In this document: piece after piece, positions 9,300 through 21,379 of the stretch
Layout of the letters: the number at the start of each line of letters is the position of its first letter
How positions within the stretch are numbered: position 1 is the stretch's first letter
From: Apostichopus japonicus
Taxonomy: Eukaryota; Echinodermata; Holothuroidea; Aspidochirotida; Stichopodidae
Reading direction: 5' to 3'
Assembly: GCF_037975245.1 (NCBI RefSeq)
Contig: NC_092573.1
Location: forward strand, 12,190,501 to 12,254,500
Length of the DNA: 64,000 bases
Notes under the pieces: model-generated
What the model was told of the DNA's origin: nothing
Databases searched by the model: none
What the model saw: the letters and a program-made list of their open reading frames with translations, nothing else
Position numbers and translations under genes: made by a program

Positions 9300-11845
9300 T
9301 GAAACCCTAAGTATCGTCAAAAATTTTGAGAACCAGAGACCAAGTTAACTGTACATAGTCAGCAATCAAGATAATTATGATAACTTATTACAAAGTCTTT
9401 CTTATAGTAGCAAGAAACTGAGTGAGGCAAAAAGCATTGCATATTTAGTAAAAAATACAATACAGAACATATCAAAGTATGCGCCTCCAATTATTCCATC
9501 CCAACCCCCCCCCCCAACCCCAACCCTCCCTCTCTGTCTGCTGTTATTTTGCTTTAACGACATCCTTGGCTATGCTGGCTTAAATGCACGTAACCCTAAC
9601 AGAACAGTTTGCTTGTCTTTATCAGATAATATGACTGTTATTACGCAAAGGAAAAGAAGGACGCTGTTCTGTGCGCTCCCAAGATCTTAAAAAAAAAAAG
9701 TCCATTTAGAAATTTTAGATATTTTGATGTTGTCACAACATTAAAACTGGTCATATTGGGCAATGTTCTAACTTCATAGATACCCCCTCTCCCTCCCGCA
9801 CCCCCAACCCCACCCATCCAAATCAACGTTGGTAATCGCCGTCATTTTACAAATTGTAAGAGTATTTCCTGATTGCAACAACTATTTAATATGATCAGCT
9901 ATCTAGATTATGGATGGTGGTCCCCAGCTTCTTACTGCTGGAGCTAGCTGGAATATTTTATAAGCAGTCCTGTTTTTTTAACCTATTTATTACATTTGTT
10001 CCCTGCTTCATAAGCATCAAACCTTTAAGAGCAGCTTGGAGTTTGGGTTATCTTCATTCATGGTTGCATCTTCCATGACTCCCTTTCATCCAAACTCTTT
10101 AAAATAGTACCACACCAGAGTGGCTGATCCCAGAGTGGCTGACCTCAGAGCAGCTGTTAGAAAATATGAGCATTGTCTACCAAGTTCTCGTAAGATAACA
10201 GGATAGGTCCATCAGCAGCTATCCAATTCTTAGATTTAAGATTCTCCAAGCTCAAGATGGGCTCCTGTGATAGCACTGCTTGTAACAAGTAGCAGTGTTG
10301 TAACAAGTACAAAATGCTGAGCAAGATACCAGCCAGTTGAGAGCAATGTGGGTACTGTGTTTAGGGCACACTTTATGCAAGTTTATATTTATTGATGGTA
10401 TCTGGATATTGATCCATAGGGCACATTTGGGAATTGAAAATGTAGATAAAAACTGTAGATAATGTAAAGACAGGTATTGAAGATAGAAACAGGGTATCAT
10501 AGATGTTTAAAATTAAAGAGAAGGTTATCGTTTCAAATTCATTCTTAGAAATTGCTTTCACTTGAAATTCTATTTTAACTAGTATATAAACGGAAATCGA
10601 TTAGATTCTTGGTGTCTGAACCATTTTAATTCCTATAATTTTATTTCATCCATTAGATAACTTTAGCTTTCTTAACTCCAATAATTTCATTTCATCTATT
10701 TTAATTTATGACTTTAAGTGATGCGGTTGCTAGTTGTTTATTTATGCCAAACGTTTATATTCGTTGGCGTTAGTCGGTTTAAAATTCTTTCTATGTATCC
10801 ATAAAAAAACGCAATATTGTATTTTCTTTCCAAATTTTCTTTGACTGTACTTTCTTCTGATGACATTTAGAAATAAACTTTTTTATTACATATTGAACAC
10901 AAGTTTTTGCTTTTCCCTGTTCTTTTTTGATATATCTGACCACAAACCAATTCCCAGAAAGCTAATGGTTAAAGGTGGTCAGATACACAGGACAATTAAC
11001 TGACTGAACATGTCCATATACACTAACGTTATAGCAGGCTAGTATACAACTTAATAAAGCAATGCCAATAATTGAGCGAATATCCCAATTATTACACTAC
11101 TGAAGTCATAGCCGCTGCACAAAGATGAAACCACGAAGATGAAAAATATGAAACCCGCCTTAGCTGGATGCTACAGGCCTCGCACTAGCTTTATACGGAT
11201 CTTGGGGGAGGGGGTCAGGGGGTGATAGGAGACGTGGTTATTAGTTTACCACTAAATACATGATTTTGACCTTGTAATGCGCGAATGTGACAATCCCCTG
11301 GCGCCTTGTTACTGGGTACCGTAATTGTAAAGGTATATTTATCGTGATAAGTAGATTGTAAGGTCGTTCACTTCGGAATTAAAAAACCCATTTCCTGAAT
11401 CAGCTAACCCTTCTATTGGTAGACCTATATAATGATCATGAAACCGAGGGGAAAGAAAGACACGCGAAAGAAAACAAAATCAAGAAACTTGTTTGGATTT
11501 TATCAAAATTATAATTGCAGCTACGAATCAAATACACTTCAAGATCAAAGACGACGATCACGACGAATCAGCAGTTCGGCGTATACCTTTATCGTCCATG
11601 ACATAACGTCCGCAACATTGTTGGTTTCCATCCTGCATCCGTCTTTGAATCGAGATTATGAGGATATTACTAAATAAATCAAACTTACTGATTAGGTTTC
11701 GTAATCATGATTCTAATTTATTCTGATGAAATTAATACTGTCCCAATTGCCCTTTCCTGTACAAGTATCTCATATACACAAATCAATTCGTCGCAGAACT
11801 ATCAACAAACAATAGTTCATTTTATAGTTTACTTGAGTGTTGAAA
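9300..11845 (+). other. 3' UTR then intergenic DNA
   Basis: No further coding exon is recognised. A candidate polyadenylation signal lies at 10872-10877. C-rich runs occur at ~9505-9530 and ~9783-9812. Nothing else supportable was seen. Confidence 0.5.
10872..10877 (+). terminator. Candidate polyadenylation signal AATAAA
   Basis: An AATAAA hexamer is followed by a T-rich stretch (CTTTTTTATTACATATTG). It is the clearest poly(A) signal candidate downstream of the EGF gene stop and would imply a ~1.6-kb 3' UTR. AT-rich DNA yields such hexamers by chance. Confidence 0.3.
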
Positions 11846-12127
11846 ATCCCGACGGGATGCCTAATTTTTATTCCTAGGACGGATAAGGGTTTCAGGTTTT
11901 TTTTTCAGGAATTTACAAATTCGTTTGAAATCAGAGTTAGGGTTTAGTAAGTGGGTTGGGGATTCATTAAAATCGAAAATGAAGGATTGTCGTTCAAAAT
12001 CTGGTGTCAAAACTAGGAAAAAGGATTCAGAACATGTTTTTTGAAAAAGCGTCACATGTTTGGAATCCAGGGATTTGATTGGCCGATGCCCTTATTCGTC
12101 CTAGGAAAAAAAATACGCCGACGGGAT
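11846..12127. mobile_element. Short inverted-repeat (MITE-like) element
   Basis: A 282-bp segment with ~40-bp imperfect terminal inverted repeats. Both ends read ATCCCG(A/T)CGG inward, then TTCCTAGGACG.ATAAGGG. Inner DNA is AT-rich without a gene. No target-site duplication is obvious, so the superfamily is left open. Confidence 0.65.
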
Positions 12128-13696
12128 ACAACTCTTGTTTAATATTACCATGCATGCACTGTGCGCCTATTTAATAAGCCTTCTTACGTCTGTTTTAATT
12201 TCTTTGTCTCTGGTTTTCTAGAAGTAGCTTTCGTATTTATTCTATTGAAATTAAAAATCTTCAAATTGATGAGACCGACATAACATATTCTGTACAAATA
12301 TCATATTATACATAAACAATCATATAATTGTAAAGCAAACCTAAACCTAAACACCAACAGTTCATCTTATCGTTAAATTTAAATTCCAACGGATACAAAA
12401 CTTGTTATTGTAAATATACACCTGTTTCAGTTAAACCTCTGTACATTTGTGTTACATTTTTACATTTTCCATGTTTTCTTAGTCGTGAAGTTTAGTCATT
12501 TTGCTTGCAAACGCGTTAATACAAATCAATGGACGAGTCACATAGACCCTCTGCACAGTGACGTTCGGTACAATGTAACGTTTCTTTGTACAAGTATGCC
12601 ACATCATATACACAATCAATGTAACATAAAACTTTAAAAGAACTGATGATCTTATGGCATACAATCTAAAAATTACAATGGATACAAAATATAAAACAGA
12701 AGATTAAGAAGAAAGTATTCTGCATCAAATATGACCCCGAGTCACAAATCCTTTCGTTTGGCTTTTGTGCCCAGGTTTTATCTTAAAAATGATCCATATT
12801 GAAGACTTTTGAATCAGATCTTCACATTTTGACCTCTGCTGGCCTATTCATCCCACTCAAACCAATAGGCACCTTGTTCTCATCAAAGGAAAGCCTCATG
12901 CTAAGTATGATATGTGCCAAAATCAATCTTCTTGCGACATCCTGTCAACCAGGTTTTCAGGTTTTGACCTCAAATGTCCTTTGACCTCCACCAAAGACTG
13001 TTAACTTGTTGTGCATCATTAGGTCAATATATAAATTATGCCAAGACAAACATTTTTCCACTTTAACTGTATACATAGAACAAGGCTTTTGAGATTTACC
13101 AGTTCACTTTTGTGGACTTTATGTCCATCACCACAAAAAAGACATTGTACCTATTATGGACAAGTCACGTGCTTATAGCATGACTATTGACACAATCTCC
13201 CTTCGCACCATACCGGCGTAAATGCACATGCTAGAAATGGAGACACATGTACACACACGCCAACTGCAAAAATATACTAAGACTGACTACGACAAATAAT
13301 AAAAGAATAAAAAATTCGGCTTAATTGTAACTTAAAATGATCAGCGCATGGAGATGTTGCACAACATACTGCTTTCCCGTCTTCAACAGCATGTATGATC
13401 CTAAATGATTTAATTCCACTATTTCAAACAAAGTTGTCAAAGACAAATGACTTTCACAACAGAAATAATTCTAACCATCTTAAAGCATATTTAAATTAAA
13501 TTTGCCATGCTTGTCTGTGCCCCTTTTATGTTTTTCTTCACCGATAAGGCAAGGGACATCTGACAAATCTCTAAATAACACAAACCCACATAACGTACAA
13601 TCACAAAAAGTCGGGTTGCCTATGCCAATGGATTAGGACAACGTTAAATACCTGATCCGAGGTCAGGCATTACACAGAAGCCATAATAAAATCAAG
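12128..13696. other. Intergenic, no gene recognised
   Basis: AT-rich DNA with only short unsupported frames. The part nearest 13697 is probably the 3' UTR of the minus-strand LRR gene. No clear AATAAA was found for it. Confidence 0.5.
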
Positions 13697-15199
13697 TCAT
13701 TTCATATATGTATAGTCACAGTGAAGTGTTTGTTTTTCTTGGAACTTTTTATAGGACCCATCATTAGGTTTGTAGATTGTGCTCTGATATTCCCGTCCCT
13801 CGATTGGAAGCTCAACCATATCACACTGTTGATTACCTTTTGTGATTGGAGAGCTGAATGCATCATCATAATCTAGATTACCACCTCCATCGTAATATGA
13901 ATTAGGAGGCGTATTATTAAGCCTCTGGCCATTTACGTTACCTTCATCAAAAATACTGAAGGAATACTCGCCTGCCAACGACCCAGGAAGTCGTTGCGAA
14001 CTTGGACGATGAAGTTTTCCAACAGCCTCCTCCTCCTCCTCCTCCTTGTCTTTTAACTTGTATTCAGCTGGAATTTGTTCGTAAACTGATTGTGACCGCG
14101 TATTTGGCTCTTTTGGATCATTTGGTAGAGGTAGATGACACCTTTTTGATATTTTGCCTTTTGTTGTTTCGTAATCAACCATGTCACTCAGCTGGAAGCT
14201 GACGGGACGTCGCTGACGTTCAGCTACCTTCCATAGCACTACAGCAAACACGAACAAAACGGACGTAAATATGGTCACCACAGTGATCATCGCAATGGCC
14301 ATGATGGATTGGTCATTCAAATTCAAAACTGGAAGCATCTTCTTGTGAGGATAAACGGTGGTCTTCTGCGAAATTAGGGAACTACTTAGAAGGGGAGTGG
14401 ACCAGGATTCTTCCTCTGTGTAGATATTTTCTGTTGTGATCGATAAGGTCGTGGTGATGTCATTTTGTGTGGTACTGGTTGGATTGGCAACAGATGTGGT
14501 TGGAAAACAGTTTCCCAATTCTGAGAGAGACAAAGAATGGAGTCTTCTGTTGGACAAGCCCTCTGGTGTTCGACAAACTGTTTCCTCGTCATTTGTCGAA
14601 TTCCACGATACGGTGTTTTGATGGTCGAGGAACCAAGCCATAAATCCCCAAAGTGTACAGCCGCATTTCCACCTGTTTCTGCTTAAGCATATTTCTCCTT
14701 GGGAGGAAATAACGTTAGTTAGAGGAAGGAAAACGTCTTCCGGTATCGTTTTCAGTTCATTTCTTTCAAGATCGAGCACCATTAGGTGTTGTAAACCATT
14801 GAATGCTCCACTACCTACTTGATGCAAATAGTTATTACTCAAGTTAAAAATCTCCAGTTTATTATCTTCGGTAAAGAAATTATTCGGTAAAACTTGAAGC
14901 TTGTTATACGACAAATCCAGAACCCTTAATTCTGCGAAATTTCGCAAACGAGATGGCATTGACTTGAGATAATTATAACTAAAATGAAGTTCGAAAATGG
15001 ATGTCGAAATTGAGTTCTGGATATAGGTACGATACATTTTATTACAATCTACTGATCTGCCGGAAGAAGAACCGTAAGTTACGGTAAAACATTGACAACC
15101 GTTCGGACAAGCGGAAGCAATTCCATCGAAGTTGACGATTGAGAAGACGGCGATGCAATTAAAGAAACGAAGAGCAACAAGTTTGGTAAATGAAGCCAT
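13697..15199 (-). CDS. LRR type I transmembrane receptor (intact, single exon)
   Basis: A 500-residue frame without introns. It has a hydrophobic signal peptide (~1-30) and an LRR N-terminal cap with ACPNGCQC. About four to five LRRs follow (ELHFSYNYL, LRVLDLSYNKL, LEIFNLSNNYL, LMVLDLERNEL). The LRR C-terminal cap has KCGC plus two more cysteines (ETVC, LGNC). After a Thr/Ser-rich stalk comes a transmembrane helix at ~297-322 (IAMITVVTIFTSVLFVFAVV). The ~175-residue tail has many tyrosines (VDYETT, VYEQIPAEYKL, EYSFSIF, YYDGG, LDYDD, CDYTYMK) and an acidic run from a GAG repeat. Tail tyrosines suggest phosphorylation-dependent signalling; no TIR or kinase domain is present. The frame opens three codons earlier (15208), but MASF is preferred because the paralogue at 22713 begins there. 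The ligand is unknown. Confidence 0.9.
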   Translation of the reverse strand: MASFTKLVALRFFNCIAVFSIVNFDGIASACPNGCQCFTVTYGSSSGRSVDCNKMYRTYIQNSISTSIFELHFSYNYLKSMPSRLRNFAELRVLDLSYNKLQVLPNNFFTEDNKLEIFNLSNNYLHQVGSGAFNGLQHLMVLDLERNELKTIPEDVFLPLTNVISSQGEICLSRNRWKCGCTLWGFMAWFLDHQNTVSWNSTNDEETVCRTPEGLSNRRLHSLSLSELGNCFPTTSVANPTSTTQNDITTTLSITTENIYTEEESWSTPLLSSSLISQKTTVYPHKKMLPVLNLNDQSIMAIAMITVVTIFTSVLFVFAVVLWKVAERQRRPVSFQLSDMVDYETTKGKISKRCHLPLPNDPKEPNTRSQSVYEQIPAEYKLKDKEEEEEEAVGKLHRPSSQRLPGSLAGEYSFSIFDEGNVNGQRLNNTPPNSYYDGGGNLDYDDAFSSPITKGNQQCDMVELPIEGREYQSTIYKPNDGSYKKFQEKQTLHCDYTYMK

Positions 15200-15261
15200 T
15201 GCACACAAGAAGATGACTCAAGCTCGCAACGATCTACAAGAGAAGTAATAAATAAGTACAG

Positions 15262-15271
15262 CATTTAAATA
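15262..15271 (-). promoter_or_regulatory. TATA-like box upstream of the LRR gene
   Basis: TATTTAAATG on the minus strand lies ~63-72 nt upstream of the LRR start codon, a plausible TATA position with a ~35-nt leader. A pyrimidine-rich TTACTTCTCTTGTAG at about 15238-15252 could instead be the acceptor of a 5' UTR intron. Confidence 0.3.
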
Positions 15272-16087
15272 ACTATACATTTACATGCATTGTTTTTGAA
15301 TTTACGAACAAGCTATATATGTTAATTATCGAACAATGTTGTGGAACATTGTTGTGGAATTTGAAAACATTGTTGTTTTTCCAAATTACCCTAATTCCAA
15401 AATAACATTTTTCAAATCCCATAACTTAACTTAAATCGATCGCTAATTTTGTTTATGTATGACCAGTTTTAGTTTTTTTTCTCATTTTTCGTATGTTTTT
15501 TTTTGGGAAGTTTACAACAGCACGAAAAAATAAAAATCTTCTTTTAATTTTTCACATGTATAGGTTAGATTGTTATGATTTGGTAAAGAAGAATTTCACT
15601 GTATCCATATCATTACAGTTCCCTGCTACAGCTTTGCCCTTGAGTTAACAAGAAATGAATGCAACATAGACTTTTGGTATTATAGTTTCTAAAGACAAAA
15701 ATAAATGCATATTTTCTTAAGTTGGATGATATTCCTATAGACTTACCTGTTTTAACTGCCAGGCGGCCAAGTGTAGAACGGTCTGGATATAGATTAGTTA
15801 CTCTAGGGTTTATATTGCGAATTCTCTCTGGATATTATTCTGTTAACAGGTTTTTGTATCACTTTTTCTTTCACAATCTAGTGACGTACATATATTTGAA
15901 CCAGGTGCCGGGTCAAATGGCAAAGCTGCAATATGATGTCCCTTACATATACAAGGCCGTAGCTATACCGTGGGGGCTGGGGCACGTTCTCTTCCCCCTC
16001 CTCTCCCCTGAAATTTTTCCAAATGGTTTATACCATAAAGGAAAAACACATAAAGGAAAAACACACAGTTAAAGCTGGCTATGCGCC
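15272..16087. other. Intergenic, no gene recognised
   Basis: AT-rich sequence with T-runs near 15470-15505. A 116-codon frame at 15722-16072 shows no motif and is not called. Confidence 0.45.
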
Positions 16088-16530
16088 TATATATAGCCAC
16101 TACTCATGGCCAGTTTTCAATCACATTAGCTTTCCACACTGCAAATGTCTTCGGGAGAAAACATTGCCATGGTAGATGAATGTTTGATTAGTAGTCAGAA
16201 ATAACCATTACATATAGCCAGTATTCAATCACATTAGCTTTTCACACTGTACATAATGTGGTGGGTGATACCATTGTCATGCAGGATGAATGTTTGATCA
16301 GTAGTCAGAAATAACCACTACACATAGCCAGTATTCAATCACATAAGCTATCCAAACTGTACATATATGGTAGGAGATACCATTGTCATGCAGGATGAAT
16401 GTTTGATCAGTAGTCAGAAATAACCACTACTTTTAGCCAGTATTCAATCACATTAGCTATCCAAACTGTACATATATGGCGCGTGATACCATTGTCTTGC
16501 ATGATGAATGTTTAATTATTAGTCAGTTCA
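16088..16530 (+). repeat. ~118-bp tandem repeat, about four copies
   Basis: Direct repeats share AGCCAGTATTCAATCACATT, AGCTATCCAAACTGTACATA, GATACCATTGTCATGCA and GATGAATGTTTGATCAGTAG. The first and last units are the most diverged. The array stops ~140 bp before the Harbinger element. Confidence 0.85.
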
Positions 16531-16673
16531 CTTCTCACAGGTATAGTGTTTAATCATAAATGAGCATCCACACTATACATATGATGGTAGATACCAATGT
16601 TATGCAGGAGGAATGTTTTTGTTTGTGAGTTGCGTTCCTTACAAACAATGATAGTAATATACGTGTTCCTTAA

Positions 16674-17899
16674 GTCCCAGTCACATCTCACCGGATTGCA
16701 AATAACGGAGAGGGAACGAAGACAAAAAATGGCAATCCGTTGATGTACGTTAGTATCCGCTTAGTCTGCGGTTTTCCTCCGTCCGTCTACGTTTCATTAA
16801 CGGTGAGGTCCGGTTTGTCCGGCGTCGATTTTGAACATGCACAAAACTTGGAACGGACATCCACCGAAAAATGTCTCCGTTATTCATTCGTTACTAATCC
16901 GTTAAGCTTCCGTTTTATCAGTTTCTCATGTGTTTTGTTCGTTCTGTATGCGTTTGGCATACTGTATTTCTCCGTTCGTCTCTGGTTATTGCTATTACTC
17001 ACCGGATCATTAACGGACAAAGAACGGATGAAACTTGAAGTACAGTACCAATACCGTATACTCGACGGACGCTAAGGTAGAAATAACGGAAGTGTAAAGG
17101 AATAGAACTGACAATGAACAGATAGGAAACGTACGTTACACGGAAGAAACGGAAGAACTCAGGCCAGAAAAGTATAACAGACGGACATAGAACGGAGATG
17201 CAGCGTACTTCCACCTTGTCCACTCCAAGCCTTCCACGCCTCATTCTGCTCCTATAACCTCTACCGTCAACACCTACATCATGGACCCTTCAGAAAGATT
17301 AAGCTTCACACCACAGTGTCAGTTTTACAAGCAGAGATGCTTATCATTGAAGCCAACATCAAGAACTATGAACAAGTCAAGAAGAGAAGGAAGAGACGTG
17401 CTCGGCGTAAATGCTGGTCTAGGGCCTGGCTTGGTCCACAGAAAAGACGGCAGTTTAGTCTTTATGACCAACTAACTCAGGAGCTGCGAATGGAAGACCA
17501 AAAATCTTTCATCAACTTCATGAGAATGCCCCCTGATTTCAAGGCACTCCGGAGGCCCAGGTTTTAGACCGTTTTTTCTCCGTTACTAGTCCGGTATGTC
17601 CGTTACTTTTCCGGCACTCCTACGTTTTGTATGTTCTTTATCCGTTAATTGTCCGTTGTAATTTCGTTACTATCCGTTGATGTTCGTTAGTACGTTCGTT
17701 GTTCTTCCGTTGTTTTCCGTTGTTCGTCCGTTGCTGTCAGTCCCTTGTACGTTTGTAATCCGTTTTCACCGTTGAACTTTCGGTACGTTGCAATCCCCAG
17801 ATGCATGCGCGACAACTTTTGCCAACGGAAATAACCGGATGACTGATTTTCGCGCGGACTTTTTTTCGTTCGTGCAATCCGGTGAGATGTGACTGGGCC
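16674..17899 (+). mobile_element. PIF/Harbinger-type DNA transposon, internally decayed
   Basis: A 1,226-bp element. The left end reads GTCCCAGTCACATCTCACCG then GATTGCA. The right end is its near-perfect inverted copy (TGCAATCCGGTGAGATGTGA, then CTGGGCC). TTAA flanks both sides (16670-16673 and 17900-17903), consistent with the TTA/TAA duplications of this superfamily. Inside lies a fragment of a Harbinger-like transposase. The regions on both sides of that fragment are packed with CCGTT or its complement AACGG. The intact element would need a DDE catalytic core, which is absent, so this copy is nonautonomous. Confidence 0.85.
17316..17567 (+). pseudogene. Harbinger (HARBI1-like) transposase N-terminal fragment
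   Basis: An 83-codon frame with a basic run KKRRKRRARRKCWSRAWLG, then YDQLTQELRMEDQKSFINFM and RMPPDF. The order R-rich / W..PWL / LMNELR.ED...F.NFLRM is the recognisable N-terminal region of PIF/Harbinger transposases, which are ~350-450 residues. The frame stops after ~83 codons at RRPRF, before any of the DDE catalytic motifs, so it is a truncated remnant. It sits centrally between the terminal repeats of the element. Confidence 0.75.
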
Positions 17900-17903
17900 T
17901 TAA

Positions 17904-20900
17904 AAGGTTAAAGTCCCTACTGATGAGACTGTTGTTTCCAGTTACTATCGTTATGTTTGATAGGTTGGTTATGAAATCAATTTCTGATGATGTAAACACA
18001 AAAGATGATAGAAGGGGCTTTATTGCTATTTAAAAGAAAACGCTGTCGAAAAATGGGAACGCTATACGCAACGGGAACTGACACAATGGGTTGGAAGTAC
18101 AATACACTTCGTACACGTGTCCTATCTCAAACTCTTAACAGTCAAGTTACGTACATATCGACAAGTGCCATTTAAGTCATCAACTAAAAAATGGTGGGTA
18201 GGGAGTCTCCTTTTAGTATGATTTTGTAGTAAATATTCACAAAATGATGACGAGGTACTTTTTTGCTAAAGTTTGAACTGATTCGCAGAGATCGAATGAA
18301 TGAAAAACTGTGATGAATTATTATGCAAAAGTACCAAAAACGATTGTAAAGGTAAGGTTCGTTTAGTTCTTGTTGAAAATGGAATCACTTTCAACGACCT
18401 TAACAAATTGAGAGGGTGACTGCGGATTGTTAAGTCAGCAATGACAATAAAGTGGGTCGAAAAGTCGGTAATTACTCGTACGGTTAGATTCACGTTCGAC
18501 CCGACAGCAGACAGAAACTGTGTAAACTAAACTGAAGCTAAACTGAATTAAACAGGTCACGCATCCGGGGTATATGTATGCTAAGTTCTTTAATCCGCTC
18601 TTATATCCTTTCGGGGAAACATCTCATACTTAAGTTTTGATTTTATTCATGCTTGTTCCATTACTCTCACGCAATAACGAGAGTAATCACAAAACACCTT
18701 CCGTTAAGCCATCCAACAACATGCGAATCTATTTCCCCATGGAACAAATTAACCTAATTATGTATAAAAAGGTAGAAGAATATATATTTTTTCTTACAGA
18801 AAAATAAACTGTACCATATTATACCTCCAGTAATACCAAGGACGTTGCATTTTTCTTATTTTTTAAAATATATTTTTTATTTGCATTGATTCTTGTTCAG
18901 TATAACTGTGGAAACAAAATAACAAGGATGTCATATAATAAATTCATTTTTCCAAAAAAAGTAATAGCAATAATCTCTTATAGTGTGTACATGTTACAAC
19001 AGTCAAAATGCTTCATGTGAAGCACATATAATCTTCAAACTTTTTAATTCCTTTTTTTTTGGCTATTTTTTGTTAATAAGTATATAAAATCTGAATATGC
19101 AAGCGAAAGCGTAACTGATATTTAAAATGTTTGAAAACATGGTAACGTATTGTTTATCTTTCAACAAAAGATTTCATATTTCGCATAAAAATTGTGAAAC
19201 TATACTTCCTCGTTTTGTCTTCATAATAGCCAAAGCAAACGTGTTCATAATTAATTTTAAACTTTTGACTTAAAGATATCCATATCAATGTTATTCCATA
19301 TATCTGCCACCCTTCTGCATTGCCAAATAGTTGATTCACGGACGTTGCATTAATTAAGCAAAAGCGAAAAAAGGCGTAATTTTAAAGAAATTATAATTTT
19401 AAAAGTAAATTTTCCTGTGTACAGTATCCCTTTAAGTATAAATGGCGACATTTCCTTGTAACTGGTCGACTATGCATCTCTGCTAGAATATTTAGAATAA
19501 TGTACAGCATGTACAACTCAAAGCAGTTTAAGTATTCCACAACTGAAATATGAATTTCCAAATAAGACCAAATTTAGTTCGATACTTTCTCATGATCAAG
19601 TATAGGCATAGCTTATATCTGTACAGCAGTCATGGCTCATGAATATGCATATATTTATGAACGAATCGTGTCAAAACGCCTGTCCGTGTTACCCGTTTAT
19701 TTAATTGAGACAGTGGTGTTATATTTATGTATCTTACATTTTCGTTAATATAAAACATTGTATTATGTGTTCATATTTGACATGATCTAAACTGGGAAAA
19801 AAGTCAAACAACTTCTAGGAGTCATTAATATGGATAGGCTTATTCAATGTTAATTTTATGACATAATATAGAAACAGAATAGGTGACAAGCATAGGGTTA
19901 AGTCTTCGTACATGGTTCTAATATTTACATACCTCATAACATCTATGTGATTAAACAGAAAGTGCTCGTAATAATGTACAATTAAATGTTATCCTAAACC
20001 TTTGTTCTATAAACACAGAGCCTTTCGGTTTTTTTTCCAGCTTGTATCTTTTCGAGATGCTGCAGCATGACGTCACCATATTACTGAATAAAAACAAAAG
20101 TAAGGACTAATTGTAATCTCATCTTTACTACGCCAAGCATCCATTATTTACAGTAATCAATTATTGTCTCCACATTTTGGCTTGCTGCGAAATGGTCAAA
20201 GTTATCCAACTTTCTTAACCTACTGTATAGTCATCACAAGGAAACTGTTTATGTTCTGAGCTGCGTCAGCCAAAGTGTGTCAGCCAAACACGAGTAACCC
20301 ATCGGTTTGCTTTTAAATATTATATTTATATAGATATCTTGGTTATTTTTGCTGAAACTTCTTAAAACTACTAGAAAAACAGAAAGATTGAAAAATAGGT
20401 ATGATTGTTGCCTCAGTGCTCGATTTGAAAATCTTACAGTGAAACTTAAGACTTTCCGAGAGAACAATTTAGTGCTATAGTTGCTTTTCGGAGCTATGTA
20501 CAGTAGTAGGTATAGTGATCTTACACACATATATCGAGGAGCTCAAACAAAATTGTGTTCAAGTTTCATCATGTCCGTCAAGTGGTTGATATCATTGTGC
20601 TTAATATAATATACTTTCATGTGTTTGTCTGCTCTCTCTATGAATTTAGATGATTCGTGTTTCCAATCATGAGACTTGAGTTGCAACTTCACAACTAATG
20701 TTTTACATGGCTCTATAAATAACAGACACCAAAAACGATAAAAGAAAAACAACATCAATGAAGCACAGATCAATACGTAATATAAATATGGGGATATAAA
20801 TTTTCAGTATTTTAATTAACAAAATGATTTGCGAAACAGGATAGATCAGGAGAGGTGGGAGGGGGGTGTCTTAATTGTTCTTCAAGAGGAGGTAAAAGAC

Positions 20901-20992
20901 GCATGAATTTGATATCATTGGGTTAAACCACAAAATGACCTCATTTGTGTTTAGTTTAACAAAGATAGCATTTCAACAAATTGGTGCATGAA
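17904..20992. other. AT-rich intergenic stretch, no gene recognised
   Basis: Both strands were read. There are only short unsupported frames, A/T runs and no clear repeat. It separates the Harbinger element from the second LRR gene. Confidence 0.5.
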
Positions 20993-21172
20993 TTACAAGA
21001 AAAGAGGTAAGGTTACATTACATTTAGTGATAAGCATCTCTTGTTCTTCATGGAAAAGGGGGCACTTCTTCTCATGCAGGTGAAGGGGTTGGCCCGACTG
21101 CCTTACTCCACCGAGTATTCCGCCCATGCTCGAAGCTATAGCTATTGCACACAGCAAACCCAATCGTTTCAT
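20993..21172 (-). CDS. Possible small secreted peptide or signal-peptide exon
   Basis: A 59-codon frame begins MKRLGLLCAIAIASSMGGIL, a classical signal-peptide pattern with a basic start, hydrophobic core and small residues. It is followed by a short hydrophilic part with two cysteines (HEKKCPLFHEE, ITKCNVTLP). It could be a complete small secreted peptide. It could also be a first exon, since possible donors occur in the frame. No downstream partner exon was recognised before 20.0 kb. The function is unknown and the call rests only on the signal-like N-terminus. Confidence 0.3.
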   Translation of the reverse strand: MKRLGLLCAIAIASSMGGILGGVRQSGQPLHLHEKKCPLFHEEQEMLITKCNVTLPLFL

Positions 21173-21379
21173 AGCGTGGTTTAGTCAGAGAGAAGTATAT
21201 ATGATATACCTTATTAGAACGCTTGATCATTTATCGGTGTATCGCAGTCTGATATTCGTGTAGTAAGACACTTATTCATGTCTTTGTGTCCCCTATGATT
21301 GAACTGTAATATGCATGGATTACAGTCTGCGTATTCATTATCTTCTTCCTTTTAATAACGTCTATAATCATTTGCATCT

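Noticed and set aside
13697-15199. Toll-like receptor identity for the LRR gene
   Set aside because: The tail has no TIR domain and there are only about four to five LRRs, so a TLR name is not justified.
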